Notes: generated from the sequence alone by a model not told the origin. A stretch of DNA of 64,000 nt from JABWAJ01 sp046153985 (GCA_046153985.1 JBJXFD010000557.1:1-64000), one strand, 5' to 3'; numbered from the stretch's first letter, positions 47,425 through 56,753 are shown. Made by a program: numbers and translations.

Positions 47425-48096
47425 TCACCTCAACACTTCCGGTTTCTCCGGCAACCCCGGAAACACCCGATAAACCAATTCAGCATCAGGAAACACCACG
47501 ACCCAGGCGGTGAGCAGTAACAATTTCAGGTCGGTGGCAAAAGACTGGTTTTGCAAATACCACAATTCCAACGCGCCTTTGTACGGCGCAATGTGGTGGG
47601 CATAAAACGCTTTCGGATCAATTCCGGGCCGCGAGAGCAGGCGCTCTTCGTCGCGAAAAACAATGGAACCAATGCCGGTAATGCCCGGGCGGGCATTGTA
47701 AATGACGGCACGGATGGCGTCGGAATAGGCATTAAACCCCCTTTCATCCAGGGGGCGCGGACCGACTAAACTCATGTCGCCGGTCAATACATTGATGATC
47801 TGGGGCAATTCGTTGATTTTGGTTTTGCGCAAAAAGTGACCGGGGCCAGTCACCCGCGGGTCGCGGCGCAAGGTAATGGTGCCGCTGCCCATATTCGGGC
47901 TATTTTTGAGCATGGTCGCAAATTTCCAAATAAAAAAAGGCCTGTTGTGCTGGCCAATGCGTTTTTGGAAGTAAAAAACCTCCCCTTCTGCGGTCAATTT
48001 CAAAATAAGCGCTATCGGCAGCAGCAGCGGCGACAACAGCAGCAGCAGGATTAAAGCTGCCAAAAAATCGAAAAATCGCTTGATAAGTTGGTACAC
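47425..48096 (-). CDS. Polyprenyl-phosphate sugar-1-phosphate transferase (PglC/WbpL-like class)
   Basis: A 223-residue bacterial sugar transferase of the short PglC-like type. One N-terminal re-entrant/transmembrane helix (about 5-33, KRFFDFLAALILLL) is followed by FYFQKRIGQHNRPFFIWKF, the conserved LRKTKINELPQIINVLTGDMSLVGPRP and PGITG. It starts polysaccharide assembly by moving a sugar phosphate from UDP-sugar to undecaprenyl phosphate at the inner membrane. Start is GTG at 48096, three bases after the CapD-like gene, with which it forms an operon. Confidence 0.93.
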   Translation of the reverse strand: MYQLIKRFFDFLAALILLLLLSPLLLPIALILKLTAEGEVFYFQKRIGQHNRPFFIWKFATMLKNSPNMGSGTITLRRDPRVTGPGHFLRKTKINELPQIINVLTGDMSLVGPRPLDERGFNAYSDAIRAVIYNARPGITGIGSIVFRDEERLLSRPGIDPKAFYAHHIAPYKGALELWYLQNQSFATDLKLLLLTAWVVVFPDAELVYRVFPGLPEKPEVLR

Positions 48097-48099
48097 GAA

Positions 48100-49317
48100 T
48101 TACATTTTCTGGTCGAGTCCCTTCCCCGTTTCCAAATGGTGAAACCCGGGCAGGGCCTCTGTTAAAACCCGGATGATGTCGGCTTTGCTGATTTCAGGCG
48201 CATCGAATACGCGCTGTAAACGCCCAAACACTTCCGCAATCTGTGGCAAGGGCATGCCGGTTTTGCCGGTGATGACCCCCAGCGCCTCAAAACGCGCCCA
48301 ATCTATCGTTTCACTTTCGGTGTAAAACTCTTCGAACGGCTTCTCTCCCGATGTATCCGACTCAAAATAGTACACCGGGTATTGACGGGAAATTGCCGGA
48401 TCAAAAGCTACAGCCTTCCGCTTGGCTTCTGCTTCGCTTTGGCAAAAATCCAGTTCCAGCCCCATCTCCCGAAGCAAAGCCGTTGCAATGTCACTGAAGG
48501 TCTTCATCTCCCCGGTTGCCAATTTCGGGAAAAAGATTTCGCCCGATTGGCCGAGGATGCAGGCCAGCAGGCAAAGTTGTCCGGATTCCTGCGGACTGAC
48601 AAAATAGCGTTTTACGTCGGTCGGACTGGACAACGGCTGCTTTTTCAACAAGCGGGTCAAAAAACCGTCCGGCAGACTGCCATTGGAAAAAGCAACATTG
48701 GCAAACCGCGCGGTCGTCACCTTCATGGTAGATGCATAGCTCAGGATGACTTCTTCCATCAGTTTTTTGCTGGCGCCCATCACATTGACGGGATTCGCAG
48801 CTTTGTCGGTGGAAACGCAGAAAAAATGTTCCGGCGGGCGGGTGGCGATCAGCTCCAGCAATTGCTGTGCGCGAATGGCGTTATTAGCAATCATGGCTTC
48901 GATGGAATACTGATCTTTTTCACTCCGCACGTGCTTGTGCGCCGCAAAATTGGCCACGATGTGAAACGGGCCTTCCTGCCGCCATATTTTTTCAAAAACC
49001 GGATCTGCAAAATTGATCGGGTAGGTTTTGTAATCTTCTGGTACTAAAAGTCCATCTGTGCTGCGCAAATCGCGGGTCAGTTCCGTCAGGCCGTTTTCGT
49101 TCAGGTCCATGACATACAAGCTGCCGGGCCGAAACGGCAACAGCGCTTTGATGAAAGAACTGCCAATGGTGCCCGCTCCGCCAATGACCAGCACGGATTT
49201 ACCCCCGATGGCCTGCTTCAACAACGCATCGTACTGTTCCAGGTCGCGCAAAAAAAAGCTTGTTTCGCGTCCGGTAACAAAGCGACTGATGAATTGATCT
49301 ATTTGAAAAAAGTTCAT
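48100..49317 (-). CDS. Nucleotide-sugar 4,6-dehydratase, CapD/WbpM-like
   Basis: A 405-residue short-chain dehydrogenase-type enzyme. NAD is bound at VLVIGGAGTIGSSF (about 40-53). Landmarks are NFAAHKHVRSEKD, STDKAANPVNVMGASKKLMEE (Met-x-x-x-Lys, typical of the CapD/FlaA1 group where Met replaces Tyr), and FANVAFSNGSLPDGFL. It would convert UDP-GlcNAc to a 4-keto-6-deoxy sugar for QuiNAc/FucNAc-like residues. The N-terminal transmembrane part of long WbpM proteins is absent. It is followed in three bases by the sugar transferase gene. Confidence 0.9.
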   Translation of the reverse strand: MNFFQIDQFISRFVTGRETSFFLRDLEQYDALLKQAIGGKSVLVIGGAGTIGSSFIKALLPFRPGSLYVMDLNENGLTELTRDLRSTDGLLVPEDYKTYPINFADPVFEKIWRQEGPFHIVANFAAHKHVRSEKDQYSIEAMIANNAIRAQQLLELIATRPPEHFFCVSTDKAANPVNVMGASKKLMEEVILSYASTMKVTTARFANVAFSNGSLPDGFLTRLLKKQPLSSPTDVKRYFVSPQESGQLCLLACILGQSGEIFFPKLATGEMKTFSDIATALLREMGLELDFCQSEAEAKRKAVAFDPAISRQYPVYYFESDTSGEKPFEEFYTESETIDWARFEALGVITGKTGMPLPQIAEVFGRLQRVFDAPEISKADIIRVLTEALPGFHHLETGKGLDQKM

Positions 49318-49499
49318 ATCTCCAGGAGGGGTATTGGTTATCTGTTATTGGTTATTGGGAATGCCTACACATTCATTGTTTCCGTATCCCCGAAATCAAC
49401 CTATGCTGGCGCGACTGCGGTAGCTGAGCGAAGTCGAAGCGCCGCCTCATGCCTTTCATTTTACAGGCTCCAACTTGCCTATCGCCAATCTTCAAATTT

Positions 49500-50480
49500 T
49501 CAAATTACCAAATCCCTCAACGCTGCTCCCGGCTCCCACCCCAATTCCCTGCGCGCTTTTCCGTCATCAAAAGTAAGCGATGTAGTGATTTTGTTCAATT
49601 TATCCGAAGTCAGCGGTGCAGGCAAGCCTAGTTTATGCATCAAATCGCCGCATTTTCCAAAAACCCGCGCTACCCAAAGGGGAATCCGCACCCGGATTTT
49701 ACGGCCGCTTACTTTTTCCAAGACCGCCTCAACCTCACAAAAAGTGGGATGAATACCGTCCGTCAAATTGTAAATTCCATCTTGGACGGCGAACGAACCG
49801 GATTCGACTTCGCTCACCGAACCGGATTCGACTTCGCTCACCGAACTGGATTCGACTTCGCTCACCGACCTGAGGAAAGCCGCCACATCCTGCGCCCCCA
49901 CCATACTCTTTGCCGCAAAATTGTTTCGGATCGCCAAATAATAACCTTTCCGGATCGCCCGAATCATCGCACCGAGGTTGCCCGGCGGGTTTGGCGCTAC
50001 CACTAAGGGCAAACGCAAAATCATACAACGAACATTCCGCTCCCCGCACCATTGCTGAATCGCGGCTTCTGCCAAAATTTTGCTTTCTGCATAGGGTGAA
50101 GTTCCCGACAAAGGGTGTTGCTCATCAATGTTTTCCCCGCTTTCCAGTCCGTACACAGCAACCGTACTGATGAAGACAAACAGCCGGGGCAACGCGGGGG
50201 CGCCTTCAAGGCCTTTGAGCAGGTTTAAGGTTCCCTGATAATTGACCGCATAAAACAACTGCGATTCTGATGTATTGCGTGGAATCTTATGCGCCATGCC
50301 GGCGTTGTGTACCACCCGTTCAAAAGAATTGGTAAACTGTGGAATATCCCGTTCGAGGTTCACAACGAGCGCATTATCTGCGGAACGGCCTAATGTTGTC
50401 ACCTCAAAATGTTGAGATAATTCCCGGTAAAGAATTTTGCCGAGGAAGCCGGTTGCGCCGGTCAGGAGGAGGGATGCCAC
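49500..50480 (-). CDS. NAD-dependent sugar epimerase/reductase, WbpV-like, with in-frame repeat insertion
   Basis: A 326-residue extended short-chain dehydrogenase: LLTGATGFLGK at the N-terminus, VHNAGMAHK, VAVYGLE, the Tyr-Lys pair in SPYAESKILAEA. Such proteins reduce or epimerise the 4-keto group made by a WbpM/CapD-type dehydratase. Residues about 203-227 are a foreign-looking repeat (SVSEVESG three times, 24 bp each) whose DNA matches the intergenic TGAGCGAAGTCGAA core. The start GTG overlaps the stop of the Rpn fragment. It is 182 bases upstream of the CapD-like gene, the gap holding heptamer repeats. Confidence 0.88.
   Translation of the reverse strand: MASLLLTGATGFLGKILYRELSQHFEVTTLGRSADNALVVNLERDIPQFTNSFERVVHNAGMAHKIPRNTSESQLFYAVNYQGTLNLLKGLEGAPALPRLFVFISTVAVYGLESGENIDEQHPLSGTSPYAESKILAEAAIQQWCGERNVRCMILRLPLVVAPNPPGNLGAMIRAIRKGYYLAIRNNFAAKSMVGAQDVAAFLRSVSEVESSSVSEVESGSVSEVESGSFAVQDGIYNLTDGIHPTFCEVEAVLEKVSGRKIRVRIPLWVARVFGKCGDLMHKLGLPAPLTSDKLNKITTSLTFDDGKARRELGWEPGAALRDLVI
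49801..49872 (-). repeat. Three 24-bp tandem units inside the epimerase gene
   Basis: Units 49801-49824, 49825-49848 and 49849-49872 each begin GATTCGACTTCGCTCACCGA and differ at only one or two bases. The core TTCGACTTCGCTCA also occurs at 3324-3337 and, reversed, at 49425-49438, both outside genes. Confidence 0.95.
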
Positions 50481-50803
50481 TACCCCCGCAACGCTTTCAC
50501 AAATCCCACTTCCACTTTCGCCAAAGCAGCAATCCGGGCATCCGAAAACTCAGGGAATTCCAGTAGCAATGCCAGAACAACTTCACGGGCTTTCAGTTCA
50601 ATGCCTTGCTCTTTTCCAAGCTTGATGCCTTGCTCTTTTCCAAGCTTGATGCCTTGTTCTTTTCCAAGCTCGATACCTTGCTCTTTTCCCTTCTTAATCA
50701 GCATATCATACGTACTCATAGCCAATTGTTTTACAGGTGATGGTGTTTTTTCGACCAAACCATCCTTCGCTGGCGCGAGGCTCCGGCCCTTATCCTGTCC
50801 CAT
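50480..50803 (-). pseudogene. 5'-truncated copy of the Rpn-family nuclease gene
   Basis: Residues from about LVEKTPSPVKQLAMSTYDML onward repeat the C-terminal third of the intact protein at 51013-52038, ending with the same AREVVLALLLEFPEFSDARI. The nuclease domain is absent. The first 15 residues (MGQDKGRSL...) come from the left arm of the inverted-repeat element at 50776-50986, so the apparent ATG is element-derived. It may still be translated, but cannot be an active nuclease. The glutamine-rich KEQGIELG repeats are present about three to four times. Confidence 0.85.
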
Positions 50804-50986
50804 AAAATAAAAACCCCGAAGGGGTGCTATGATTATAGAAAAAAGGCACGAAATCGTCGGGCAAAACCCCGAAGGGGTGGCATAATTTCACCCCTTCGGG
50901 GTTTAAAAACACGCAATTGCCATCATTTCTATAATCATGTCTTCCCTTCGGGAATTTTATGGGACAGGATAAGGGCTCCGGCCTCG
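50776..50986. mobile_element. 211-bp non-autonomous element with terminal inverted repeats
   Basis: The arms 50776-50808 and 50954-50986 are inverted copies, perfect over 23 bases around ATTTTATGGGACAGGATAAG. A second pair lies inside (ATGATTATAGAAA at 50829-50841 with its complement at 50926-50938). Three ACCCCGAAGGGGT-like palindromes fill the centre. It encodes nothing and separates the two Rpn copies. Confidence 0.75.
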
Positions 50987-51012
50987 TGTCTACTATTTAT
51001 GTGGCTCTGCCA

Positions 51013-52038
51013 CTATCCCCGCAACGCCTTCACAAACCCCACTTCCACTTTCGACAAAGCAGCGATCCGGGCATCCGAAAATTCAGGAAATTCAAGTAGT
51101 AATGCCAGGACAACCTCGCGGGCTTTCAGTTCAATGCCTTGCTCTTTCCCAAGCTCTTTTCCAAGCTTGATACCTTGCTCTTTCCCAAGCTCTTTTCCAA
51201 GCTTGATGCCTTGCTCTTTGCCAAGCTCGATGCCTTGCTCTTTGCCAAGCTCAATGCCTTGCTCCTTGCCCTTTTTAATCAGCATGTCATAAGTACTCAT
51301 AGCCAAGTCTTTTATTGGTGGTGGCGTCTGTTCTACCAATTTCGCCCAATCTTCATCGCTAAATTCGGTTGTTACCAGCATATAAACAAGGATTCTTTCA
51401 GGATATTTTTTTTCAGGATGTGTAACTTCAATACCTTCCAAACCATAAAAAAGGAACAGGAAATTGCTCTGAAGATATTCCTTTTCTCCCTGATGCTTCA
51501 AGGATAACAATACATTGATCAAAAAATGTGCTTTTAACCTTAGTATCACTTCGTCATCCAACCTCGACAAATCCGTAAGCAGGTAATCGAACGCAGGCAG
51601 ATAAGGCCGAAGCGATTCATCCCAATCTTCAAAACTGTCGCTGAACTGCTTGAGTTCCCACCTCGTTTTCCCGTGATACACGATAATCGGCACAATCAGC
51701 GGCAACGACTTCTTTTCCTCAACGGCTCGCTCCCACACTTCGAGCATGTACCGCATCAACTGCAAATGCGGATAGGTCTGGGGCGTACTCTTGTGTTCGA
51801 ATAGAAACGTGATATACGCTGATCCCTTGCTCTTTAAAGGACACCGGTAAATGATGTCGGAAATATGAGCTTGCAGTTTACGGCTCACAAACGAGCCTTC
51901 TACCCGCTCAATCGCCTCAAAATGAAGCTTTTCTGCCAGTTCTTTAGGCAGAAAATTGCGCAGATAATCCAGCGCAACTTCGGGAAGGCCAAAGCTTTGC
52001 CGAAAAAAATGATCGTGCGGATGCCGGGGTTTTTTCAT
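51013..52038 (-). CDS. Rpn-family recombination-promoting nuclease/transposase-like protein
   Basis: A 341-residue intact member of the Rpn (PF04754-type) group. The N-terminus HDHFFRQSFGLPEVALDYLRNFLP is diagnostic, the nuclease core is SDIIYRC then ITFLFEHKSTPQTYPHLQLMRYMLEVW (Asp...Glu-x-Lys), followed by LPLIVPIIVYHG. After about residue 250 lies a repeat of KEQGIELG-type octapeptides, then a conserved C-terminus. Related copies here: a truncated tandem duplicate (50480), a relic (46472) and a distinct paralogue (40540). These genes spread as selfish or recombination-linked elements. Confidence 0.9.
   Translation of the reverse strand: MKKPRHPHDHFFRQSFGLPEVALDYLRNFLPKELAEKLHFEAIERVEGSFVSRKLQAHISDIIYRCPLKSKGSAYITFLFEHKSTPQTYPHLQLMRYMLEVWERAVEEKKSLPLIVPIIVYHGKTRWELKQFSDSFEDWDESLRPYLPAFDYLLTDLSRLDDEVILRLKAHFLINVLLSLKHQGEKEYLQSNFLFLFYGLEGIEVTHPEKKYPERILVYMLVTTEFSDEDWAKLVEQTPPPIKDLAMSTYDMLIKKGKEQGIELGKEQGIELGKEQGIKLGKELGKEQGIKLGKELGKEQGIELKAREVVLALLLEFPEFSDARIAALSKVEVGFVKALRG
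51131..51272 (-). repeat. In-frame tandem repeat of the intact Rpn gene
   Basis: About six units of 24 bases or fewer encode KEQGIELG/KEQGIKLG variants, two with an inserted KELG. The truncated copy has the same repeat at 50597-50690 but with fewer units. Confidence 0.9.
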
Positions 52039-52626
52039 GTGGGAGTGGATTTATTCCCGGCAATAATAACAAAAAGTATGTAAATTTAAAAATTAAACAC
52101 AATTTATTTTTTTATCAACAAAGAAGAGAACTGAGTGCTGGCTTTGCATACAATGCCCGTGCATCTGCCTGAAGTTCTGCTGGAATTTAGCCGATTGCTC
52201 TCTGCGCCTGGTTTCTTTTTACTTTTTGTAGCCCAAAAAGTAAACAAAAAGGCTTGTCGCCATAATGCGCCTTGGTTTTCAGGTTTAAAAGTCGGGATAA
52301 CCAACGGTTGATCTTTAACCTGGCACTAGGTTGGCTCCTCGGCTCGCCGCTGATTTTTGCCTGGTTTTCAGACTTAAGATTACGGTTGGATCTGTCTGCT
52401 GGTCCTTAATCAACCAACTCAAAGGTATCTAACAGGCAAAAATAGGCGCCCTCTCCCGCAACCCAGCCCACTGCGAGCCGATACGCCTTTCGGGGCGCTG
52501 TATGGCGACTCCCATGCGACAAGATTGCAGGTTCCAATGAAGTGCTAACAAGCTCGTTTTCATAAGTGGTGTATCTCAACAATCATCATTCATCAATAGT
52601 CAATCATCAATAAAAGAGGTAAGGTA
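52039..52626. other. Gene-free stretch with inverted repeats
   Basis: No gene supported. It contains a perfect 10-bp hairpin, TTTACTTTTT and AAAAAGTAAA (52218-52244), inside a conserved-looking module where the minus strand reads FLFTFWATKSKKKPGA, probably a non-coding repeat. A second inverted pair is ATTTTTGCCTG (52353-52363) with its complement (52433-52443). Confidence 0.7.
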
Positions 52627-53853
52627 TCAACCCTCCTCAATCACGCCAAGATAAACCTCCGCCAAATACCGGATGCTGTGGTGCTTCGTAACGTATTCGT
52701 AGCCCAACCGCCCCATCCGCTCCCGCTCATCTGCCTGCATATTGTACAATTGCATCACGCCCTGCACAATCGCCTCCGCCGATTCAGGCCGGACGAGAAT
52801 GCCGCAACCCGACAATTCCACCGGGTCTTTGATGTAATTATTGGCGTCTAAAACTGGCTTCCCGGCCAGCATGTAATCAAAATATTTGTTGGCGGAAACG
52901 CCGTGTTGGAACAAGGGCGAATCGTTCCGGCCCACAAAACAAACGTCAAAATGTTTCAGCATGGCCTGTACCTGGTTTTTCCGGATTTTGGGTACAAACG
53001 TGATGTTGGTCAGGTCTTTGGATTTGCTTTCCAGTTCGGCTTTTAAATAGCCATCCCCGACCAGCACAAAATGAACCGCTTCCTGTTCCTTCAGCAGGCG
53101 CGCCGCTTCCACAAAGGATTCCAGCGCATTGGCCAAAGCCATCGTCCCGGTGTAGCCAATGATGAATTTATCGGGAGGGATTTGCTGAACGAGCCCTGCT
53201 TCCAATGCTTCATCCACCAGCAGGTCCGCTTCGATGCCATTCGGGATGTAGTGGAACGAAACGGGTTTTCCAGCCACTGCCTCGATGTGTTTCCGGGCAT
53301 TGGGCAACAGGGATACCACCTTGTCGGCGTACCGGTAGCCCATTTTTTCAAACCACCCAATGAACAGCACCGCCGGATGGTATTTGGACAATTCGGCCAA
53401 ATAAACCAGCGAAAGCGGCCAGATGTCCCGGATTTCAAAAAGCACCCGAAGCCCCGGAATCCGCCTTTTCAGCAGCAAGGCGCTTAAAATCGAAAAAATC
53501 GGCATGGACGACACGATGATGGCGTCCGGCGTCCCGTATTGTTTGTCGCGTATGCGGAAAACGCGCCAGGCAAAAACCAGCATACTCCAAAAGCGCAGGA
53601 TGGATTGCGGACGGTAATGCGGCACCTTCACCCAGCAAAATTCTATGCCGTTCACCAACTGGTGCGTGTACCGGCCCTTCGTCTCCGGAAGTAGTTTAAA
53701 CATGTGGTTGTAAGAACCGGAAAACAAAACCACGCGGTACCCGGCTGCCATCCAGTACCGGGCAAAATAATAGTGCCGTTCTCCCCAGCCGGATTCCGGG
53801 TGCCCGGCAAACTGGTTGAACACCCAGATCGTTTTTGAAGCGCCCTGCTTCAC
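52627..53853 (-). CDS. Family 4 glycosyltransferase, WbuB-like
   Basis: A 408-residue GT-B enzyme: VFNQFAGHPESGWGERHYYFARYW at the N-terminus, PDAIIVSSMPIF, FEIRDIWPLSLVYL, IPNGIEADLL, and the nucleotide-binding C-terminal EFK-like PLFQHGVSANKYFDYMLAGKPVL. It resembles the WbuB family that adds N-acetyl-L-fucosamine-type sugars. I start at GTG 53853 because it makes a GTGA overlap with wecB; a TTG eight codons upstream is possible. It is the last gene of the main cluster before the repeat-rich zone. Confidence 0.9.
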   Translation of the reverse strand: MKQGASKTIWVFNQFAGHPESGWGERHYYFARYWMAAGYRVVLFSGSYNHMFKLLPETKGRYTHQLVNGIEFCWVKVPHYRPQSILRFWSMLVFAWRVFRIRDKQYGTPDAIIVSSMPIFSILSALLLKRRIPGLRVLFEIRDIWPLSLVYLAELSKYHPAVLFIGWFEKMGYRYADKVVSLLPNARKHIEAVAGKPVSFHYIPNGIEADLLVDEALEAGLVQQIPPDKFIIGYTGTMALANALESFVEAARLLKEQEAVHFVLVGDGYLKAELESKSKDLTNITFVPKIRKNQVQAMLKHFDVCFVGRNDSPLFQHGVSANKYFDYMLAGKPVLDANNYIKDPVELSGCGILVRPESAEAIVQGVMQLYNMQADERERMGRLGYEYVTKHHSIRYLAEVYLGVIEEG

Positions 53854-54929
53854 ACTTGCTCCGATAAAATCCTGCAAATGGCCTCACTGGCCTGCCCGCC
53901 GCCGTACAGCCCGGAAGTTGCCGGGAAGGTTTTCCCTAAAAAGTATTGAACAGCCTCCATAACCATATCCGGCTCTGGTTCCGACAAGCGATTAAATCCG
54001 TGTTCCACCAATTCTACCCACTCCGTTTCCGTCCGCAGGGTCACACAGTATTTTTGAAAAAAGTAGGCTTCTTTTTGCAAACCACCGCTGTCGGTAATAA
54101 CCAAACGGCTGCCTGCAATCAACTGGATCATGTCCAAATACCCCACCGGCTCAATGGTGCGCACCGCCGACGACAAACCCTGCTCGGCCAAGCGGGCACG
54201 GGTACGTGGGTGCACCGGAAACACCACGTCAAAATCCTGTGCCAGCCGGTTCAGCGAAGCGACAATTTGCCCCAGGCGCCCCACCTCATCCGTATTTTCA
54301 GCCCGGTGGATGGTAGTCAGGATGAAACCACCTTTTTGCAGCCCCAAATCGTGCAGGATCGTGGATTGTTGTTCTGACTTCGGCAAATAAAACAGCGCGG
54401 CATCCTGCATCACGTCGCCCACCTGCTCGATGCGGCAGGGAAAATGTGCAAACCCTTCTTGTTCCAGGTTGCGTACAGCCCCATCCGTTGGACAAAACAA
54501 ATAATCGCTGATTCGGTCGGTTAATATGCGGTTGACCTCTTCCGGCATGCGCATGTTGTAACTGCGCAAACCCGCCTCCACGTGCGCCACCTTGATTTGC
54601 AGCTTTTTAGCTGCCAAAGCCCCCGCCAGCGTAGAGTTCGTATCCCCGTACACCAGCACGCAATCGGGTTGCTCCTTCAGCAGGATGCGCTCGATCTCTT
54701 CCAGCATCCGCCCCGTCATCGCGCCGTGCGACAAACTGTGGATGTTCAGGTTGTAGTCCGGCTTGGGGATGTCCATCTCCTCGAAAAAGACTTCGGACAT
54801 GTTGGCGTCGAAATGCTGGCCTGTGTGGACTAAGATTTCTTCCAGACCCGGCGTCTCTAAAATGGCACGGGACACTGCGGCTGCTTTGATGAATTGGGGG
54901 CGGGCCCCGATGATGGTAAGGAGTTTCAA
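53850..54929 (-). CDS. wecB: UDP-N-acetylglucosamine 2-epimerase (non-hydrolysing)
   Basis: A 359-residue WecB-type enzyme: TIIGARPQFIKAAAVSRAI at the start, LVHTGQHFDANMSEVFFEEM, VYGDTNSTLAGALAAKKL, VAHVEAGLRSYN, PEEVNRILTDRISDYLFCPT, TTIHRAENTD and the regulatory/catalytic ITDSGGLQKEA. It interconverts UDP-GlcNAc and UDP-ManNAc; some close relatives (FnlC-like) act on UDP-FucNAc precursors, which would fit the downstream dehydratase and WbuB-like gene. Overlaps the glycosyltransferase gene by 4 bases. Confidence 0.95.
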   Translation of the reverse strand: MKLLTIIGARPQFIKAAAVSRAILETPGLEEILVHTGQHFDANMSEVFFEEMDIPKPDYNLNIHSLSHGAMTGRMLEEIERILLKEQPDCVLVYGDTNSTLAGALAAKKLQIKVAHVEAGLRSYNMRMPEEVNRILTDRISDYLFCPTDGAVRNLEQEGFAHFPCRIEQVGDVMQDAALFYLPKSEQQSTILHDLGLQKGGFILTTIHRAENTDEVGRLGQIVASLNRLAQDFDVVFPVHPRTRARLAEQGLSSAVRTIEPVGYLDMIQLIAGSRLVITDSGGLQKEAYFFQKYCVTLRTETEWVELVEHGFNRLSEPEPDMVMEAVQYFLGKTFPATSGLYGGGQASEAICRILSEQV

Positions 54930-54938
54930 GATAGTTAT

Positions 54939-56753
54939 TTAGGCTTCAAGAATTAATTCTTGATGTGGTTGTAATGTTATTATATAAAAAGAATTATCAG
55001 GTTTAATTAGGGTATATCCTTCCACTATTTCATCGTTATTATTCCTTATAAGTATTTTATTATTCGCTAATCGGTAACTTACATTTAGCATCAATTTTAT
55101 TCGGTCAACAAATTCTCCCATGTTAGGATTCCATATTTTACCATTTGCAACCATTTCACTTAATACCTCTGTAAAATCAATCCATTCTTTTGAGAGAGTT
55201 AAGCGATTTCCATTTGCATTAAATATACCATTAATATAAGGTAGTGAATTTAAAATATAAGTATGTCCCAAGTGCAAACCTCTTTCTTTTATTAATGCTT
55301 CTAGTGATGCTTTATTATAAATATCTTTTGTATGAGTTGTTTCTATTGTGTTAAAAAAAAGCAATCCTTTATTGTAGTTATTGATTGTTTGATAATTTTC
55401 TGTAAAAAATGGAGGTAAAAAAGCATTTAGTTGGCTAGTTTTAAAATATTCTTTGTCAGTAGACCTGTAACTATTAAATCTCAATAACCGATTAAAAAAA
55501 AAATTAATTTCAATAAAAACCCTACTTCTCTTTTTAGCAATGGCCATAATTAAGCTTTTAGTTAAAATAAATATATAGCTAAGTAAATCCCTAACAATGG
55601 ACTTGCCAAATGCCTTTTGGACAAAACTTCTCAAATAGTGCATCATATAAAAGGCATTACCCTTAAACAAATGAACCATCATCATTTTAATTCCATGGGG
55701 CTTGCTATATTTTAAGTAGTGTAAATAGTTTAAACTTAAAGATGGATCTGTAGCTACATCATGAAACGACCATAAATTATTATATTTGAAATCATGAAGA
55801 ACATCTATAGTTTTGTATTCATCATTCAGATGGCCATTCTGGCTATAGCAATATTTTAGATAACTTCCATGATCAATCCATGTTCGAGGGTGACAATATT
55901 CCTGCAAAAAAGCAACTCCTTGAATAAATTCCTCGCCACTTAATTGTCCAGAGTGTTTGAGTGCATGCGGACAAATTTCACTTCCATCTTTTTTCAATAT
56001 GTCTATAAGTTTTTTGTATTCTTCCACCTCTAAATCATCTGATTTCCTATTTTCATCATTTTTAGGTCCATATCTAAACACCCCTTTCGTTATTTTTAAT
56101 TTTTTATTCAACCAACCATTATTATTATTACCAAATAAAAACAAGTTTAATTTTTCTTTAGTATCAAAGTCGCAATGGTCAGTTAAAACAAAACAAGCTT
56201 TTAAATTATTTGGATAAAATGATGGCAATACAGGTATTTGCTGACATTTCGAAATATATACAGTAAACTCAGCTTTAAATAATGTTCCTGAAGGATGGGT
56301 ATGCAATGCAGTAGATACTCTTTGTCCTTGAGTATAATCCCATGTGGTATGAAGATATGGAGCATCATGTATAATACATAGTTCAAAAATTCCTTTATCA
56401 AAACTCACACTACATGTAAAAGGCTTATTATTATATATATACACAAAGCTTCCATTATCATACTTTAATTCTATTTGCAAATATTGATACGCTACTATGG
56501 CATCCTTTTTCTTTAAACACCCCCAAAAAGAATAGTTATTAAAATAATTAACCTCTGAAATGTTTTCAAATATATGTGAATGTGTTAATTCCATAATTTG
56601 ATTATCCTCCGAAAGTCTAAATTCACTTTCAACAATCTTTTCTGTCAACGATTTATCAATAACACTCGAAACTATTCTCTGATGCAAAGTTTTGTTTAGA
56701 AAAACATTATCATGAATAAAACTTAAATATGTCACATCATTAATTTGTATCAT
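54939..56753 (-). CDS. Polysaccharide-deacetylase-like protein of unknown substrate
   Basis: A 604-residue, AT-rich-coded protein without a signal peptide. I recognise only an NodB-like fragment: CFVLTDHCDFDTKEKL (metal-binding Asp pair, about residue 190), then EICPHALKHSG and WIDHGSYLKYCYSQNG, which give the paired histidines of polysaccharide deacetylases, though spacing is unusual. The C-terminal third has other strand-rich regions. Gene position between wecB (9 bases away) and a GNAT gene (14-base overlap) puts it in the polysaccharide operon, perhaps removing acetyl groups or modifying the glycan. Confidence 0.55.
   Translation of the reverse strand: MIQINDVTYLSFIHDNVFLNKTLHQRIVSSVIDKSLTEKIVESEFRLSEDNQIMELTHSHIFENISEVNYFNNYSFWGCLKKKDAIVAYQYLQIELKYDNGSFVYIYNNKPFTCSVSFDKGIFELCIIHDAPYLHTTWDYTQGQRVSTALHTHPSGTLFKAEFTVYISKCQQIPVLPSFYPNNLKACFVLTDHCDFDTKEKLNLFLFGNNNNGWLNKKLKITKGVFRYGPKNDENRKSDDLEVEEYKKLIDILKKDGSEICPHALKHSGQLSGEEFIQGVAFLQEYCHPRTWIDHGSYLKYCYSQNGHLNDEYKTIDVLHDFKYNNLWSFHDVATDPSLSLNYLHYLKYSKPHGIKMMMVHLFKGNAFYMMHYLRSFVQKAFGKSIVRDLLSYIFILTKSLIMAIAKKRSRVFIEINFFFNRLLRFNSYRSTDKEYFKTSQLNAFLPPFFTENYQTINNYNKGLLFFNTIETTHTKDIYNKASLEALIKERGLHLGHTYILNSLPYINGIFNANGNRLTLSKEWIDFTEVLSEMVANGKIWNPNMGEFVDRIKLMLNVSYRLANNKILIRNNNDEIVEGYTLIKPDNSFYIITLQPHQELILEA

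Noticed and set aside
52104..52304. A 66-residue minus-strand frame (LFTFWATKSKKK)
   Set aside because: It crosses a hairpin and resembles a non-coding dispersed repeat; no start or partner supports it.
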